Shown here: positions 33,043 through 41,476 of the stretch, one piece after another | Layout: every line of letters starts with the position of its first letter | Numbering within the stretch: position 1 is the first letter of the stretch | Assembly (NCBI RefSeq): GCF_024273195.1 | Contig: NZ_JAMZCU010000003.1 | Span: 701,147 to 750,349 of the forward strand | DNA from: Devosia ureilytica | GTDB lineage: Bacteria > Pseudomonadota > Alphaproteobacteria > Rhizobiales > Devosiaceae | DNA length: 49,203 nucleotides | Reading direction: 5' to 3' | Program-made: the position numbers and the translations under genes | The notes under the pieces: generated by a model | What the model was told of the DNA's origin: nothing | Databases searched by the model: none | The model's input: the letters and a program-made list of their open reading frames with translations, nothing else

Positions 33043-33065
33043 TAGTTCGTTCGCTGACCGAACTA
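33043..33065. promoter_or_regulatory. Candidate operator of the ROK regulator
   Basis: TAGTTCG and CGAACTA are perfect 7-bp arms separated by nine bases, ending 15 nt before the TTG chosen as start. The place and symmetry suggest autoregulation by the ROK repressor, whose operon it would control. Confidence 0.55.
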
Positions 33066-33080
33066 ACTAAGGCTATCGAT

Positions 33081-34295
33081 TTGACCCAGGCTGTTCGCAT
33101 CTCCCGCCAGTTCTCCCTGCGCGCCGTTCTTGAGGCGATCGTGCAGAACGCCCCGATCTCCCGGGCCTCGATTGCCAAGCAGACTGGCCTGAGCAAACAA
33201 ACCATCTCCGAGGTCATGCGCCAGCTCGAAGACGAAGGCTGGGTCAGCGAAACCGGCCGCACCAGCGGCCACATCGGCCGCACTGCGGTCACCTATGAAA
33301 TCGTCCCCTCCGCCGCCTATATCGTCGCCGTCGACCTCGGCGGCACCAAGGTCCGCGTCGCCGTCTGCGACCTGGTTTGCCGGGTCTTGTCCGAAGTCAC
33401 CGAGCCCACCCATGCCGAGGGTGGCCGCGCCGTCATCGAGCAGATCGCCCGCCTCACCGGCGAGGCCGCGGCCCAGGGCGGCGTTGATCCGACCCGCTTG
33501 CGCATTGCCGTGGTCGGCGTCCCCGGCGCCCCGCAACCCGATACCGGCCGCGTGCTGCTGGCCCCCAACATCGTGGGCTTCGACAGTTTCGACGTCGCAG
33601 CGGCGCTCGAACAGGCCTTGGGTTTCGAGGCCATGCTCGAAAACGACGTCAATCTGGCCGTGCTTGGGGAAAGCTGGCTCGGCGTCGGCCAGGGCCTCGA
33701 CAACCTCGCCTATATCGCGCTGGGCACCGGCGTCGGCAGCGGTTTGATGGTCAATGGCCAATTGGTTCGTGGCGCCGCCAATGCCGCTGGCGAACTGGGG
33801 TTCCTCCCCTTCGGCGCCGATCCTTTCGAGCCTGAATCGCTTCGCGCCGGCGCCTTCGAGCGGCAGGTCGCCTCCTATGGCATGGTGACGCGTTACCGCG
33901 CGCTTGCCGGGTTTGATGCCACCGTCCCCGCTATTTTTGAGCGCGCCAATGCCGGCGAGCCCCATGCCCGGGCGGTGCTCGAAGACACCGCACGCCTGCT
34001 TGCTCGCGGCATCGGCGCCATTGCCGCCATCACCAATCCCGACAAGGTCATTCTGGGCGGCTCCATCGGCAGTCGCACCGAGCTGGTCGAGCGGGTCAAG
34101 GCCGTGCTGCCCTCCTGCTTCCCTTATCCGGTGGCCGTTGAAGCCAGCGAACTGGGCAATCACGCCGCTCTCGTCGGCGCTACCGCCATCGGCTTGAGCC
34201 ACCTGCACAACACCGTCTTTGGCGCCGGAACCCCTGAATCCCGCATTTCGCTGCCACCAGCCAACGCCGTCTCGATGCGCGAGGCCCTGCAATGA
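33081..34295 (+). CDS. ROK-family transcriptional regulator
   Basis: This protein of about 404 residues has a winged helix-turn-helix (SRASIAKQTGLSKQTISEVMRQLEDEGWV) followed by a sugar-kinase-like ROK domain with the ATP/phosphate loop VDLGGTKVRVAVCDL and ALGTGVGSGLMVNGQL. The cysteine-rich zinc motif (CxCGxxGC) of many ROK proteins is absent; the region after GELGFLPFG has no cysteines. I chose the TTG at 33081 after AAGG because earlier starts would overlap the palindromic operator. It overlaps the M20 gene by four bases, so it heads and probably represses the operon to 39637. Confidence 0.87.
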   Translation: MTQAVRISRQFSLRAVLEAIVQNAPISRASIAKQTGLSKQTISEVMRQLEDEGWVSETGRTSGHIGRTAVTYEIVPSAAYIVAVDLGGTKVRVAVCDLVCRVLSEVTEPTHAEGGRAVIEQIARLTGEAAAQGGVDPTRLRIAVVGVPGAPQPDTGRVLLAPNIVGFDSFDVAAALEQALGFEAMLENDVNLAVLGESWLGVGQGLDNLAYIALGTGVGSGLMVNGQLVRGAANAAGELGFLPFGADPFEPESLRAGAFERQVASYGMVTRYRALAGFDATVPAIFERANAGEPHARAVLEDTARLLARGIGAIAAITNPDKVILGGSIGSRTELVERVKAVLPSCFPYPVAVEASELGNHAALVGATAIGLSHLHNTVFGAGTPESRISLPPANAVSMREALQ

Positions 34296-35545
34296 ACGCC
34301 CTCTCCAAAACCCTGCGCGATGCGCTTGATCGGGACGACGCCATCGCCCTTCTGCGCGGCGCCATCAGTCACGAGAGCATCACCGGCAATGAAGCAAATG
34401 TGGTCGGCTACCTCGACCAACAGATGCGCAAACGCGGCATTGAAAACCTCGACACAATCGACTTCCTGCCCGGTCGTCCCAATATTTCAGGCACCCGCAA
34501 GGGCGCCGGCAATGGCAGGCGGCTCCTCTTCATCGGCCACACCGACACTGTCCATGTCGATGGCTGGCGCGAGCATTGGGCCGGCGATCCGCGTGAGGAT
34601 CCGTTTGGCGCCCCCATCATCGCAGATGAAATCTGGGGCCGTGGCGCCGGCGATCTTAAGGCGGGCATCTGCACCAGCCTCGCCGCCCTCACCCTCCTTG
34701 ACCGCGCCGGCATCCGCCTCAAGGGAGACGTTGATTTCGCCTTCGTCGGTGACGAAGAAAGCGGCCAGCCTGGCAGCGGCGTCTCGGCCGGGGTCAAGGC
34801 CCACACCGCCCGCATCGCTTCGGGCGACCTGCCCCGCCCCGATTTCGTTGTATACACCGAGCCGACCCGCCTCGCTGTCTACCCCGCCCAGATCGGTTTT
34901 TTCATCGCCGACATCACCATCACCGGCAAATCCGCCTATTTCGGCGTGCCCGAACTGGGGCACGACGCGCTCAAGGCCAGCCATGCCGTCATGAGCGCGC
35001 TCTGGGCGCATTCGGACACCATTTCGGCCCGCGCCGAACACGCATTGGTCGGTAAGGGCTCCCTGCTCATCACAACGCTCAATGGCGGCGGCTTCATTGC
35101 CGTGCCCGAGCGCTGCACCCTCTCGCTGATCCGCAAGCTGCTGCCCGGGGAAAGTCTCGACAGCGCCGCCGCCGAACTGGAATGCGTCATTCGCGGTGCC
35201 ATCACCGACCCCAAGATCACGATGGAAATTACTTACCCCGCCGGACGCGACCATGCCCTTGGCGGCACCGCCACCGAGATCGACAGCGATCATCCTGCCC
35301 TGGCCATGCTGGGCAGCGCAGTGGCGAGCGCAATGCCGGGACGCGGCGGCGTCGAAGGGGCGCCGTTCTGGTCGGAGACACCGTTCTTCGTCAACGGCCT
35401 CAATATCCCGGCGGTCTATTGCGCCCCCGGCGACATTCGCAATTGCCACACTTTCGAGGAGCGCGTCAGCGTCGAGGAATACCTCGCCGGAGTGGTGGCC
35501 TTCGCCGATTTCATGACCCGCTTCTGCGGGGTGGAAGGGAACTGA
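34292..35545 (+). CDS. M20-family metallohydrolase (ArgE/DapE-like)
   Basis: This 417-residue zinc-dependent amidohydrolase has the ArgE/DapE pattern. Metal ligands and base are His83 and Asp85 (GHTDTVH), Asp121 (GAGDLKAG), the Glu155-Glu156 pair (GDEESG), Glu190 (YTEP) and a C-terminal histidine in NCHTFEE. The middle dimerisation domain is present. Such enzymes remove acyl groups from N-acyl amino acids or dipeptide-like compounds. Within an operon carrying a sugar-type importer and a PLP enzyme, it may deacylate an imported N-acyl compound; this is inference. Confidence 0.87.
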   Translation: MNALSKTLRDALDRDDAIALLRGAISHESITGNEANVVGYLDQQMRKRGIENLDTIDFLPGRPNISGTRKGAGNGRRLLFIGHTDTVHVDGWREHWAGDPREDPFGAPIIADEIWGRGAGDLKAGICTSLAALTLLDRAGIRLKGDVDFAFVGDEESGQPGSGVSAGVKAHTARIASGDLPRPDFVVYTEPTRLAVYPAQIGFFIADITITGKSAYFGVPELGHDALKASHAVMSALWAHSDTISARAEHALVGKGSLLITTLNGGGFIAVPERCTLSLIRKLLPGESLDSAAAELECVIRGAITDPKITMEITYPAGRDHALGGTATEIDSDHPALAMLGSAVASAMPGRGGVEGAPFWSETPFFVNGLNIPAVYCAPGDIRNCHTFEERVSVEEYLAGVVAFADFMTRFCGVEGN

Positions 35546-35570
35546 ACGACTGTCTTTAAGGGAGACGAAA

Positions 35571-36623
35571 ATGAAGAAGACCACCATGCTGGCGGCCCTC
35601 CTGGCCACCACACTGATGAGCACAATCGCCCACGCCCAAACCATCGGACCGAACGGGGAAAGCGCCACGCTTAGCTCGGAAGTCACCTTGAGCGACGCCG
35701 ACATCGCCGCCCTCACCGGCAAGGGCTACAAGGCGGCCCTGCTCTGGCACACCGCCTCGGACTTCATCAACGCTGTCGCTGCCGGAGCCAATGACGAATT
35801 CGCTCGCGCTGGTGTCGATGTCGTGGTCACCACTGATGCAGGTTTCGATGCTGCCAAGCAGCGCTCCGACATTGAAACGGCCCTCGCGGCCCAGCCCAAT
35901 GTCATCCTGTCGCTGCCGCTCGATCCCGTGACCTCTGCCGAGGCTTTCCGCGAGGCCGTCGAGACCGGTGTGGAACTTGTATTCCTCTCAAACCTGCCGG
36001 CCGGCTACGTCCACGGCACCGATTACGCCGCCATCGTCACCGACGACCTGTTTCAGATGGGCAAGCAGGCTGCCGACGTACTTGCCGAAGCCATCGGCAA
36101 TGAAGGCCAGGTGGGCTACATCTTCCACGACGCCGCTTACTACGTCACCAACCAGCGCGACCAGGCCTTCAAGACCACCATCGAGAACGACTATCCCAAT
36201 ATCGAGATCGTCGCCGAACAGGGCATCACCGACCCGGCCCGCGCCGAGGAATTGGCCAATGCCATGCTGCTGCAGAACCCGGACCTCGACGGCATCTATG
36301 TGACCTGGGCCGAGCCCGCTGACGGCGTACTCGCTGCTCTGCGCGGCGCCGGCAATACCTCGACCAAGATCGTCACCCTCGACCTCTCCGAGCCCATCGC
36401 GCTCGACATGGTCAAGGGCGGCAATGTCGCCGGTATCGTCGCTGACGAGGCCTATGAACTGGGTCGCGCCATGGCAGCGGCAGGTCTCAAGGGCCTGCTG
36501 CGTCAGGACGTTCCCGCATTCGTCGTTGCCCCGGCCCTGACCGTCACCGCCGACAACATTGCCGAAGGCTGGCAGCAGTCGCTGCACCGCGACGCCCCGG
36601 CCTCGGTGCTCGGCGCGCAGTAA
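35571..36623 (+). CDS. Sugar-type ABC importer substrate-binding protein
   Basis: This 350-residue periplasmic-binding protein (Peripla_BP_4, RbsB/LsrB-like) has the signal peptide MKKTTMLAALLATTLMSTIAHAQ. The ligand domain has AALLWHTASDFINAVAAGANDEFARAGVDVVVT, LSLPLDPVTSAEAFREAVETGVELVFLSN and NPDLDGIYVTWAEPADGVLAAL. It is set apart from the downstream permease by a strong hairpin, a common way to keep binding protein in excess. The ligand cannot be named; the enzymes around suggest an amino or acylamino compound rather than a plain sugar. Confidence 0.9.
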   Translation: MKKTTMLAALLATTLMSTIAHAQTIGPNGESATLSSEVTLSDADIAALTGKGYKAALLWHTASDFINAVAAGANDEFARAGVDVVVTTDAGFDAAKQRSDIETALAAQPNVILSLPLDPVTSAEAFREAVETGVELVFLSNLPAGYVHGTDYAAIVTDDLFQMGKQAADVLAEAIGNEGQVGYIFHDAAYYVTNQRDQAFKTTIENDYPNIEIVAEQGITDPARAEELANAMLLQNPDLDGIYVTWAEPADGVLAALRGAGNTSTKIVTLDLSEPIALDMVKGGNVAGIVADEAYELGRAMAAAGLKGLLRQDVPAFVVAPALTVTADNIAEGWQQSLHRDAPASVLGAQ

Positions 36624-36632
36624 GGTGCTCCA

Positions 36633-36658
36633 GTCGGGCGGATTACGGTCCGCCCGAC
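36633..36658 (+). terminator. Intercistronic hairpin after the binding-protein gene
   Basis: GTCGGGCGGA and TCCGCCCGAC form a perfect 10-bp stem with a TTACGG loop between binding protein and permease. It lacks a T run, so it probably attenuates transcription or protects the upstream mRNA rather than ending transcription fully. Confidence 0.6.
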
Positions 36659-36681
36659 ATCTTCCAAACGAGGGAAATCGC

Positions 36682-37674
36682 ATGCCCACACCCAGCACTG
36701 CCGCCCCCGCGGCGCACCCGTTCCGATCCGCCCTGGCGCGGGTCAACTTCCAGCAATATGTGGTCTATGTCGGCTTCCTCGCCATTTTCCTGTTCTTCGC
36801 CATCGTGCTCCGGGACAGTGGCTTTCTGAGCCAGCGGAACCTCGTCAACATCGTCTTGCAGACAGCACCGGCGACGATCATGGCCATTGGCCTGGTCTTT
36901 GTGCTGTCCGCCGGCGAAATCGACCTCAGCTTCGGCTCGATCGTTGCCGTTTCGGCCCTCTGCGCTGCGATGGCCATGGCCGCCATGCCCGCGGCGGCCT
37001 TTCCGCTCGGCATTCTCGCCGGCATCGGCGCAGGCCTCTTCATCGGCGCCATCAATGGCGCGCTGATCGCCTGGCTGCGCCTGCCCTCTTTTCTTGTGAC
37101 ACTCGCCACCATGGGTCTGATCGCCGGCATCGGCCGCTCTCTCACCCAGCTCCGCTCCATCCCAGTCACCGACCCGCTATTCACGGGCATTTTCGGCTCC
37201 GGCAGTCTTTTCGGCGTACCATCTCTCGTCATCTGGACCGTCGTCGCGGTCGCCATTGGCCATCTTGTCTATCGCCAAACCCGCTTCGGCGCCCATGTTC
37301 TGGCCACCGGCGACAATGCCCGCGCCGCCCAGGTCACCGGTATCAAGGTGCCTAATATCCGCATCATGGTCTTCATGATCAGCGGCGGCCTCGCAGGGCT
37401 GGCAGGCCTGCTCTATGCCGGGCGCCTGCAGGCCGCCAAATACACTTTGGGCGAAACCGACCTGATGACCGTCATTGCCGCCGTCATTGTCGGCGGCACC
37501 CTGCTCAATGGCGGCAAAGGCTCGATCATCGGCGCGCTGGTTGGCTCGCTGATGATGGGCATGCTCAACAACGGCCTCATTCTGATGGGGCTCTCGGTAT
37601 CCGATCAGATGATCGTTCGCGGTCTCATCATTCTCGTCGCAGTGGCCATATCGCTGCGCGAAAAGAGCCGCTGA
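36682..37674 (+). CDS. Sugar-type ABC importer permease
   Basis: This 330-residue BPD_transp_2 (RbsC-like) permease has about nine or ten hydrophobic helices. It shows TIMAIGLVFVLSAGEIDLSFGSIVAVSALCAA, the conserved INGALIAWLRLPSFLVTLATMGLIAG and ATGDNARAAQVTGIKV coupling loop, with TLLNGGKGSIIGALVGSLMMG near the end. A single permease would work as a homodimer. The ATG at 36682 follows AGGGAAA. Confidence 0.93.
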   Translation: MPTPSTAAPAAHPFRSALARVNFQQYVVYVGFLAIFLFFAIVLRDSGFLSQRNLVNIVLQTAPATIMAIGLVFVLSAGEIDLSFGSIVAVSALCAAMAMAAMPAAAFPLGILAGIGAGLFIGAINGALIAWLRLPSFLVTLATMGLIAGIGRSLTQLRSIPVTDPLFTGIFGSGSLFGVPSLVIWTVVAVAIGHLVYRQTRFGAHVLATGDNARAAQVTGIKVPNIRIMVFMISGGLAGLAGLLYAGRLQAAKYTLGETDLMTVIAAVIVGGTLLNGGKGSIIGALVGSLMMGMLNNGLILMGLSVSDQMIVRGLIILVAVAISLREKSR

Positions 37675-37685
37675 GGAGGCTTCCC

Positions 37686-38885
37686 ATGTTTCTCGACGTC
37701 CTGCGCCGCCGCAATCCACAATTCATTACCGCTGCCATGGCCCTGCACCAGTCCGGGCAGATTCCCGCCAATTCCTATGTGCTCGATCTCGACGCCGTCG
37801 AGGCCAATGCCCGCACCCTCAAGTCCGAGGCCGACCGCAACGGCCTCAAGATTTTCGCCATGACCAAGCAGGCGGGTCGATCCTCAAGCTTCTGCCAGGC
37901 CGTGCAGCGCGGCGGCATTGAAAAGTCCGTGGCCGTCGACATGGCCTGCGCGCGCGCCACCCATCGGGCGGGCATGCCTGTGGCCCATCTGGGGCACCTT
38001 TCCCAGGTTGCCCGCGCCGAGGCTGATGCCGCCGCAGCCACTTTCCGGCCTGATTTCTGGACTGTCTTCAACGCCGAAAAAGCCCACGAAGCCGGACAGG
38101 CCGCGCACAAAGCGGGCTACCGGCAGAACCTCCTCGCGCGCATCAAGGCCGAGGGCGACACCTTCTATCGCGGCCACGAAGGTGGGTTCGACGCCGCTGA
38201 AATCGTCGCCGTCGCCGAAGGCCTCGACCGTGTCGAAGGTGGACGTTTTGCCGGCATCACCACGTTCCCGGCCCTGTTGTTCGACCACGCCACCCGCAAG
38301 GTCAAACCAACGCCGAACCTTTCGACCCTCTCCCGTGCTGCCGAGGCGCTCCACAAGGCGGGCCGCCGCACCATCGAGATCAACGCCCCCGGCACCACCT
38401 CCTCGGTTCTCTTGCAGGGGCTGGCCGAAGCCGGCGCGACCCAATGCGAGCCTGGCAATGGCCTGCATGGCACCACGGCCCTGCATGTGGTCGAGGACCT
38501 GCCCGAACTACCCGCCATGCTCTACCTCACCGAGGTTTCCCACCTCTCGGGCGGCAAAGCCTATTGCTTCGGCGGCGGCTTCTATATCGACCCGATCTTC
38601 CCCGACTATCCGGTCAAGGCACTGGTCTCGCCCGAACCCACCACCGACGCATCGGCCCTCCTCGAGGTCGAAATTCCGCCGCCCTCCGCCATCGACTATT
38701 ATGCCATGATCGACGCCGGCACGGCACACCAGCCCCGTCCAGGCGACACCGCGGTCTTCGGTTTCCGGGGCCAGGCCTTTGTCACCCGTGCCTATGTGGT
38801 CGGCGTCTCCGGCATCTCCACCGGCAATCCAAAGGTCGAAACCATCGAGAACAGCTCTGGCGAAACCGCCAGCTGGCCGGTTTAG
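37686..38885 (+). CDS. YhfX-like PLP-dependent enzyme (alanine racemase fold)
   Basis: This 399-residue protein has the alanine-racemase N-terminal fold (type III PLP enzymes). The expected PLP lysine is Lys61 in KIFAMTKQAGR. Later segments (TIEINAPGTTSS, EPGNGLHGTTALHV, GGGFYIDPIF) resemble YhfX of E. coli, a poorly characterised putative racemase. The reaction is unknown; racemisation or retro-aldol cleavage of a D-amino acid derivative would fit the fold. It lies between the permease (11 bp) and the ATPase (11 bp) genes, so it is surely part of the pathway served by this importer. Confidence 0.75.
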   Translation: MFLDVLRRRNPQFITAAMALHQSGQIPANSYVLDLDAVEANARTLKSEADRNGLKIFAMTKQAGRSSSFCQAVQRGGIEKSVAVDMACARATHRAGMPVAHLGHLSQVARAEADAAAATFRPDFWTVFNAEKAHEAGQAAHKAGYRQNLLARIKAEGDTFYRGHEGGFDAAEIVAVAEGLDRVEGGRFAGITTFPALLFDHATRKVKPTPNLSTLSRAAEALHKAGRRTIEINAPGTTSSVLLQGLAEAGATQCEPGNGLHGTTALHVVEDLPELPAMLYLTEVSHLSGGKAYCFGGGFYIDPIFPDYPVKALVSPEPTTDASALLEVEIPPPSAIDYYAMIDAGTAHQPRPGDTAVFGFRGQAFVTRAYVVGVSGISTGNPKVETIENSSGETASWPV

Positions 38886-38896
38886 GGAGCACCATA

Positions 38897-39637
38897 ATGA
38901 CCACGCAATCCGCTCCCGTGCTGGCGCTGAACAATATCCGCAAAACCTTTGGTGGCGTGGTTGCCATCGAGAACTTTTCGCTCGATGTGAAGGCCGGAGA
39001 AATCGTCGCCCTCGTGGGCGACAATGGCGCCGGTAAATCAACGCTGATCAAGATCATCTCGGGCGTTCACGCACCCACCTCTGGTGCCATCCAGATCGAC
39101 GGGCACGAAATTTCCATGTCCAGCGCCACCAAGGCGCGCGAACACGGCATTGAAGTGGTCTACCAGGACCTGGCCCTGGCCGATCAGCAACCAGTTTACA
39201 TGAACCTCTTCCTGGGCCGCGAGCTGACCAAGGGGCCCATGGGCCTGCTCGACCGCAAGTCCATGATCGAGGAAACCGAGCGGCTGGTCACCGAACTCGA
39301 CGTCCGCATTCCCTCGGCCCATGCCACCATCCGCGATCTCTCCGGGGGCCAGCGCCAGGGCATCGCCATTGCGCGGGCCACCCATTGGGCCCGCAAACTG
39401 GTGCTGCTCGATGAACCCACCGCCGCCCTCGGCGTCGCCGAAACTGCCAAGGTCGAAAAGACCATTGCCGCGCTCAAATCCCGCAATATCGGCGTGCTGA
39501 TCATCAGCCACAGCCTCGATCAGGTGTTCCGCCTCTCGGATCGCATCTGCGTGCTGCGCCGCGGCAATCAGATCGGCATTCGCGAGACCGCCAAAACCGA
39601 CAAGAACGAGATCGTCTCGATGATTACCGGCGTCTAG
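38897..39637 (+). CDS. Sugar-type ABC importer ATPase, single domain
   Basis: This 246-residue ATPase has Walker A GDNGAGKST, signature LSGGQRQGIAIARA, Walker B VLLDEPTAALG and switch histidine in IISHSLDQVF. It has one ABC domain, unlike RbsA, and would act as a homodimer like FrcA. The ATG at 38897 follows AGGGAGC; longer readings upstream overlap the YhfX-like gene. It ends the operon at a hairpin that spans its own stop codon. Confidence 0.92.
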   Translation: MTTQSAPVLALNNIRKTFGGVVAIENFSLDVKAGEIVALVGDNGAGKSTLIKIISGVHAPTSGAIQIDGHEISMSSATKAREHGIEVVYQDLALADQQPVYMNLFLGRELTKGPMGLLDRKSMIEETERLVTELDVRIPSAHATIRDLSGGQRQGIAIARATHWARKLVLLDEPTAALGVAETAKVEKTIAALKSRNIGVLIISHSLDQVFRLSDRICVLRRGNQIGIRETAKTDKNEIVSMITGV

Positions 39638-39652
39638 CCAACGCCGGTAATC
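39622..39652. terminator. 12-bp hairpin spanning the stop codon between convergent operons
   Basis: GATTACCGGCGT and ACGCCGGTAATC form a perfect 12-bp stem around CTAGCCA, so the TAG stop of the ATPase gene sits in the loop. The other convergent operon ends 15 bp further on. It may terminate both. Confidence 0.6.
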
Positions 39653-39667
39653 GATCCTGCTTTGGGG

Positions 39668-40396
39668 CTAGGTCAGCACGACGTGCTGGGTTAGCTCCTC
39701 GATGGTCGTGTCGGCCTTGCGCACGTCAAGCACCTTGGTGCCGTGGCTCATGATCACGAACCGGTCGCAGACCTGGTAAGCGTGATAGAGATTGTGTGTC
39801 ACCAACACGCTCGACACGCCCTCCGCCTTGAGCTTGAGCACCTGGCCCAGCAGAGCTTCTGTCTCGCGCACCGACAGTGCCGAAGTCGGTTCATCCAGCA
39901 ACAGCACCCGGCGCTTGAAAAACACCGCCCGGGCAATGGCCACCGCCTGCTTCTGTCCCCCTGAAAGGTCACCCACCAGTTTATCCGGGCTATCGATGCC
40001 TGAAATATGCACGGCACTCTCCAGCACCTGCATGGAGATGTCGCGCATCGCCTTGAGGTCGAGCATGCCGAAGCGATTGGCAATCTCGCGTCCAAGGAAG
40101 ATGTTCCGCGAGATCGACAGCGAATCCACCAGCGCGGTGTTCTGGTAGATCGTCTCCACCCCCGCCTCGGCGGAATCACGGCGGCAGGTGAAGCTTTGCT
40201 TCTTGCCATCCACCGAGATGTGCCCCGAAGTCGGTTGGTGAATACCCGAGATCAGGTTGACCGTGGTGGATTTGCCGGCGCCATTGTCGCCCAGCAGCCC
40301 GACCACTTCATTCTCACCGATCTCGAAGCTGAGGTCATTGAGCGCCTTGAGCGGGCCGAAGGATTTGTTGACGTTGTGAAGGGCCAGAAGGCTCAT
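39668..40396 (-). CDS. Sugar-type ABC importer ATPase of the second cluster
   Basis: This 242-residue single-domain ATPase has Walker A GDNGAGKST, signature LSGGQKQAVAIARA, Walker B LLLDEPTSAL and VTHNLYHAYQVCD at the switch. The Q-loop reads TIYQNTALVDSLS. It overlaps the permease by four bases and closes the minus-strand operon that begins with the aldehyde dehydrogenase. It resembles FrcA-type proteins rather than the tandem RbsA type. Confidence 0.92.
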   Translation of the reverse strand: MSLLALHNVNKSFGPLKALNDLSFEIGENEVVGLLGDNGAGKSTTVNLISGIHQPTSGHISVDGKKQSFTCRRDSAEAGVETIYQNTALVDSLSISRNIFLGREIANRFGMLDLKAMRDISMQVLESAVHISGIDSPDKLVGDLSGGQKQAVAIARAVFFKRRVLLLDEPTSALSVRETEALLGQVLKLKAEGVSSVLVTHNLYHAYQVCDRFVIMSHGTKVLDVRKADTTIEELTQHVVLT

Positions 40397-41418
40397 AGCG
40401 CTCCTCCCCGGCGATCGAGGCCGTGGTTGAAGATCGAGGCCACAACGATTAGCGTGGCGATGAACATGTCGAGATAAAAGCCCGGCGCGCGCATCAGCAG
40501 CAGCACATCGGTGATCGTGAAGATCAGCATCACCCCAAGAAAGATGCCAAGCACCGACCCGCGCCCGCCCCGCAGCGACAGTCCGCCGATCACGCAGGCG
40601 GCAATCGCCTGCAATTCGAGGCCCGCGCCCTGCCCCGGCTGCACACTGCCCACCCGCGTGGTCGCAAGAATGCCGGCGAACGCGGCCATCCCGCCCGCAA
40701 TGGCAAAGGCGATGAGCTTGATCCGAGCAGTATTGACGCCAATGGCCGTGGCCGCCGAGCGATTGCCGCCGGTCGCAAACACATGATTGCCGAAGCGGTG
40801 GCGATGCAGGAGCAGGTAGAAAATCACGCACAGCCCGATGAACCATACGAAGGCGGCGTTGAGGCCGAACAGCGTGCCCGCGAACATCGCGTCGAACACC
40901 GGGTTGGGATCGAACCGCACCTGCACGGCGCCATTGATCAGCAGCACCGCCCCGCGCCAGAACAGCAAGCCGCCCAGTGTCACGATAAAGCTCGGTAGAT
41001 TGAATCTGAGGGTCAGCGCCCCGTTGATCAGCCCGATAGCGGCCCCGATCAGCACCCCGACCGGCGCAGCCATAAAGGCATCGACGCCATTACCCACCAG
41101 TATCGCCATGATAATGGCGGTGAACGTATAGACCGAGCCGATGGAAAGATCGAACTCGCCCGCGACCATCAGGATGCCGGCGCCAAGCGCCAGGCACCCG
41201 AGCACCGGCACCGAGCGCATCATGATGCCCATATTGGCCGATGAGAGGTAGCGGAAGTCGTCAGGAAACATCAAGCCGGCGATGATGCAGGCCAGTTGCA
41301 CGACGAGAAACACCAGGAGGATGGCGCCTGCCGGCATGCTCAGCAGGTGGTGCAGCCAGTCCGCTGCCGAACGCCGTTGCGGCGTGGCGCGATCATTGGA
41401 AAGTTCGGTCACGGTCAT
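40393..41418 (-). CDS. Sugar-type ABC importer permease of the second cluster
   Basis: This BPD_transp_2 permease of 341 residues starts at the ATG at 41418 (MTVTELSND); a TTG at 41430 is less likely. It has the RbsC-like segments SVPVLGCLALGAGILMVAGEFDLSIGSVYTFTAIIMA, INGALTLRFNLPSFIVTLGGLLFWRGAVLLI and ATGGNRSAATAIGVNTARIKLIAFAIAGGMAAFAGIL, followed by VIGGLSLRGGRGSVLGIFLGVMLI. It lies 58 bp downstream of the binding-protein gene. Confidence 0.93.
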   Translation of the reverse strand: MTVTELSNDRATPQRRSAADWLHHLLSMPAGAILLVFLVVQLACIIAGLMFPDDFRYLSSANMGIMMRSVPVLGCLALGAGILMVAGEFDLSIGSVYTFTAIIMAILVGNGVDAFMAAPVGVLIGAAIGLINGALTLRFNLPSFIVTLGGLLFWRGAVLLINGAVQVRFDPNPVFDAMFAGTLFGLNAAFVWFIGLCVIFYLLLHRHRFGNHVFATGGNRSAATAIGVNTARIKLIAFAIAGGMAAFAGILATTRVGSVQPGQGAGLELQAIAACVIGGLSLRGGRGSVLGIFLGVMLIFTITDVLLLMRAPGFYLDMFIATLIVVASIFNHGLDRRGGAL

Positions 41419-41439
41419 GTCCAGGTCCAATAAAAGAGT

Positions 41440-41468
41440 GACCCCGGCCGGAGGACATGGCCGGGGTC
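41440..41468 (-). terminator. Intercistronic hairpin between binding protein and permease
   Basis: GACCCCGGCC and GGCCGGGGTC form a perfect 10-bp GC-rich stem with a nine-base loop. It takes the same position, right after the binding-protein gene, as the hairpin at 36633-36658 in the other sugar-type operon, suggesting attenuation that favours the binding protein. Confidence 0.6.
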
Positions 41469-41476
41469 TTTATTGA

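Noticed and set aside
33063..35722. Two open frames of about 410 codons on the minus strand opposite the ROK and M20 genes
   Set aside because: Both are low-complexity antisense frames with no domain; the plus-strand genes have clear motifs and overlapping start and stop codons.
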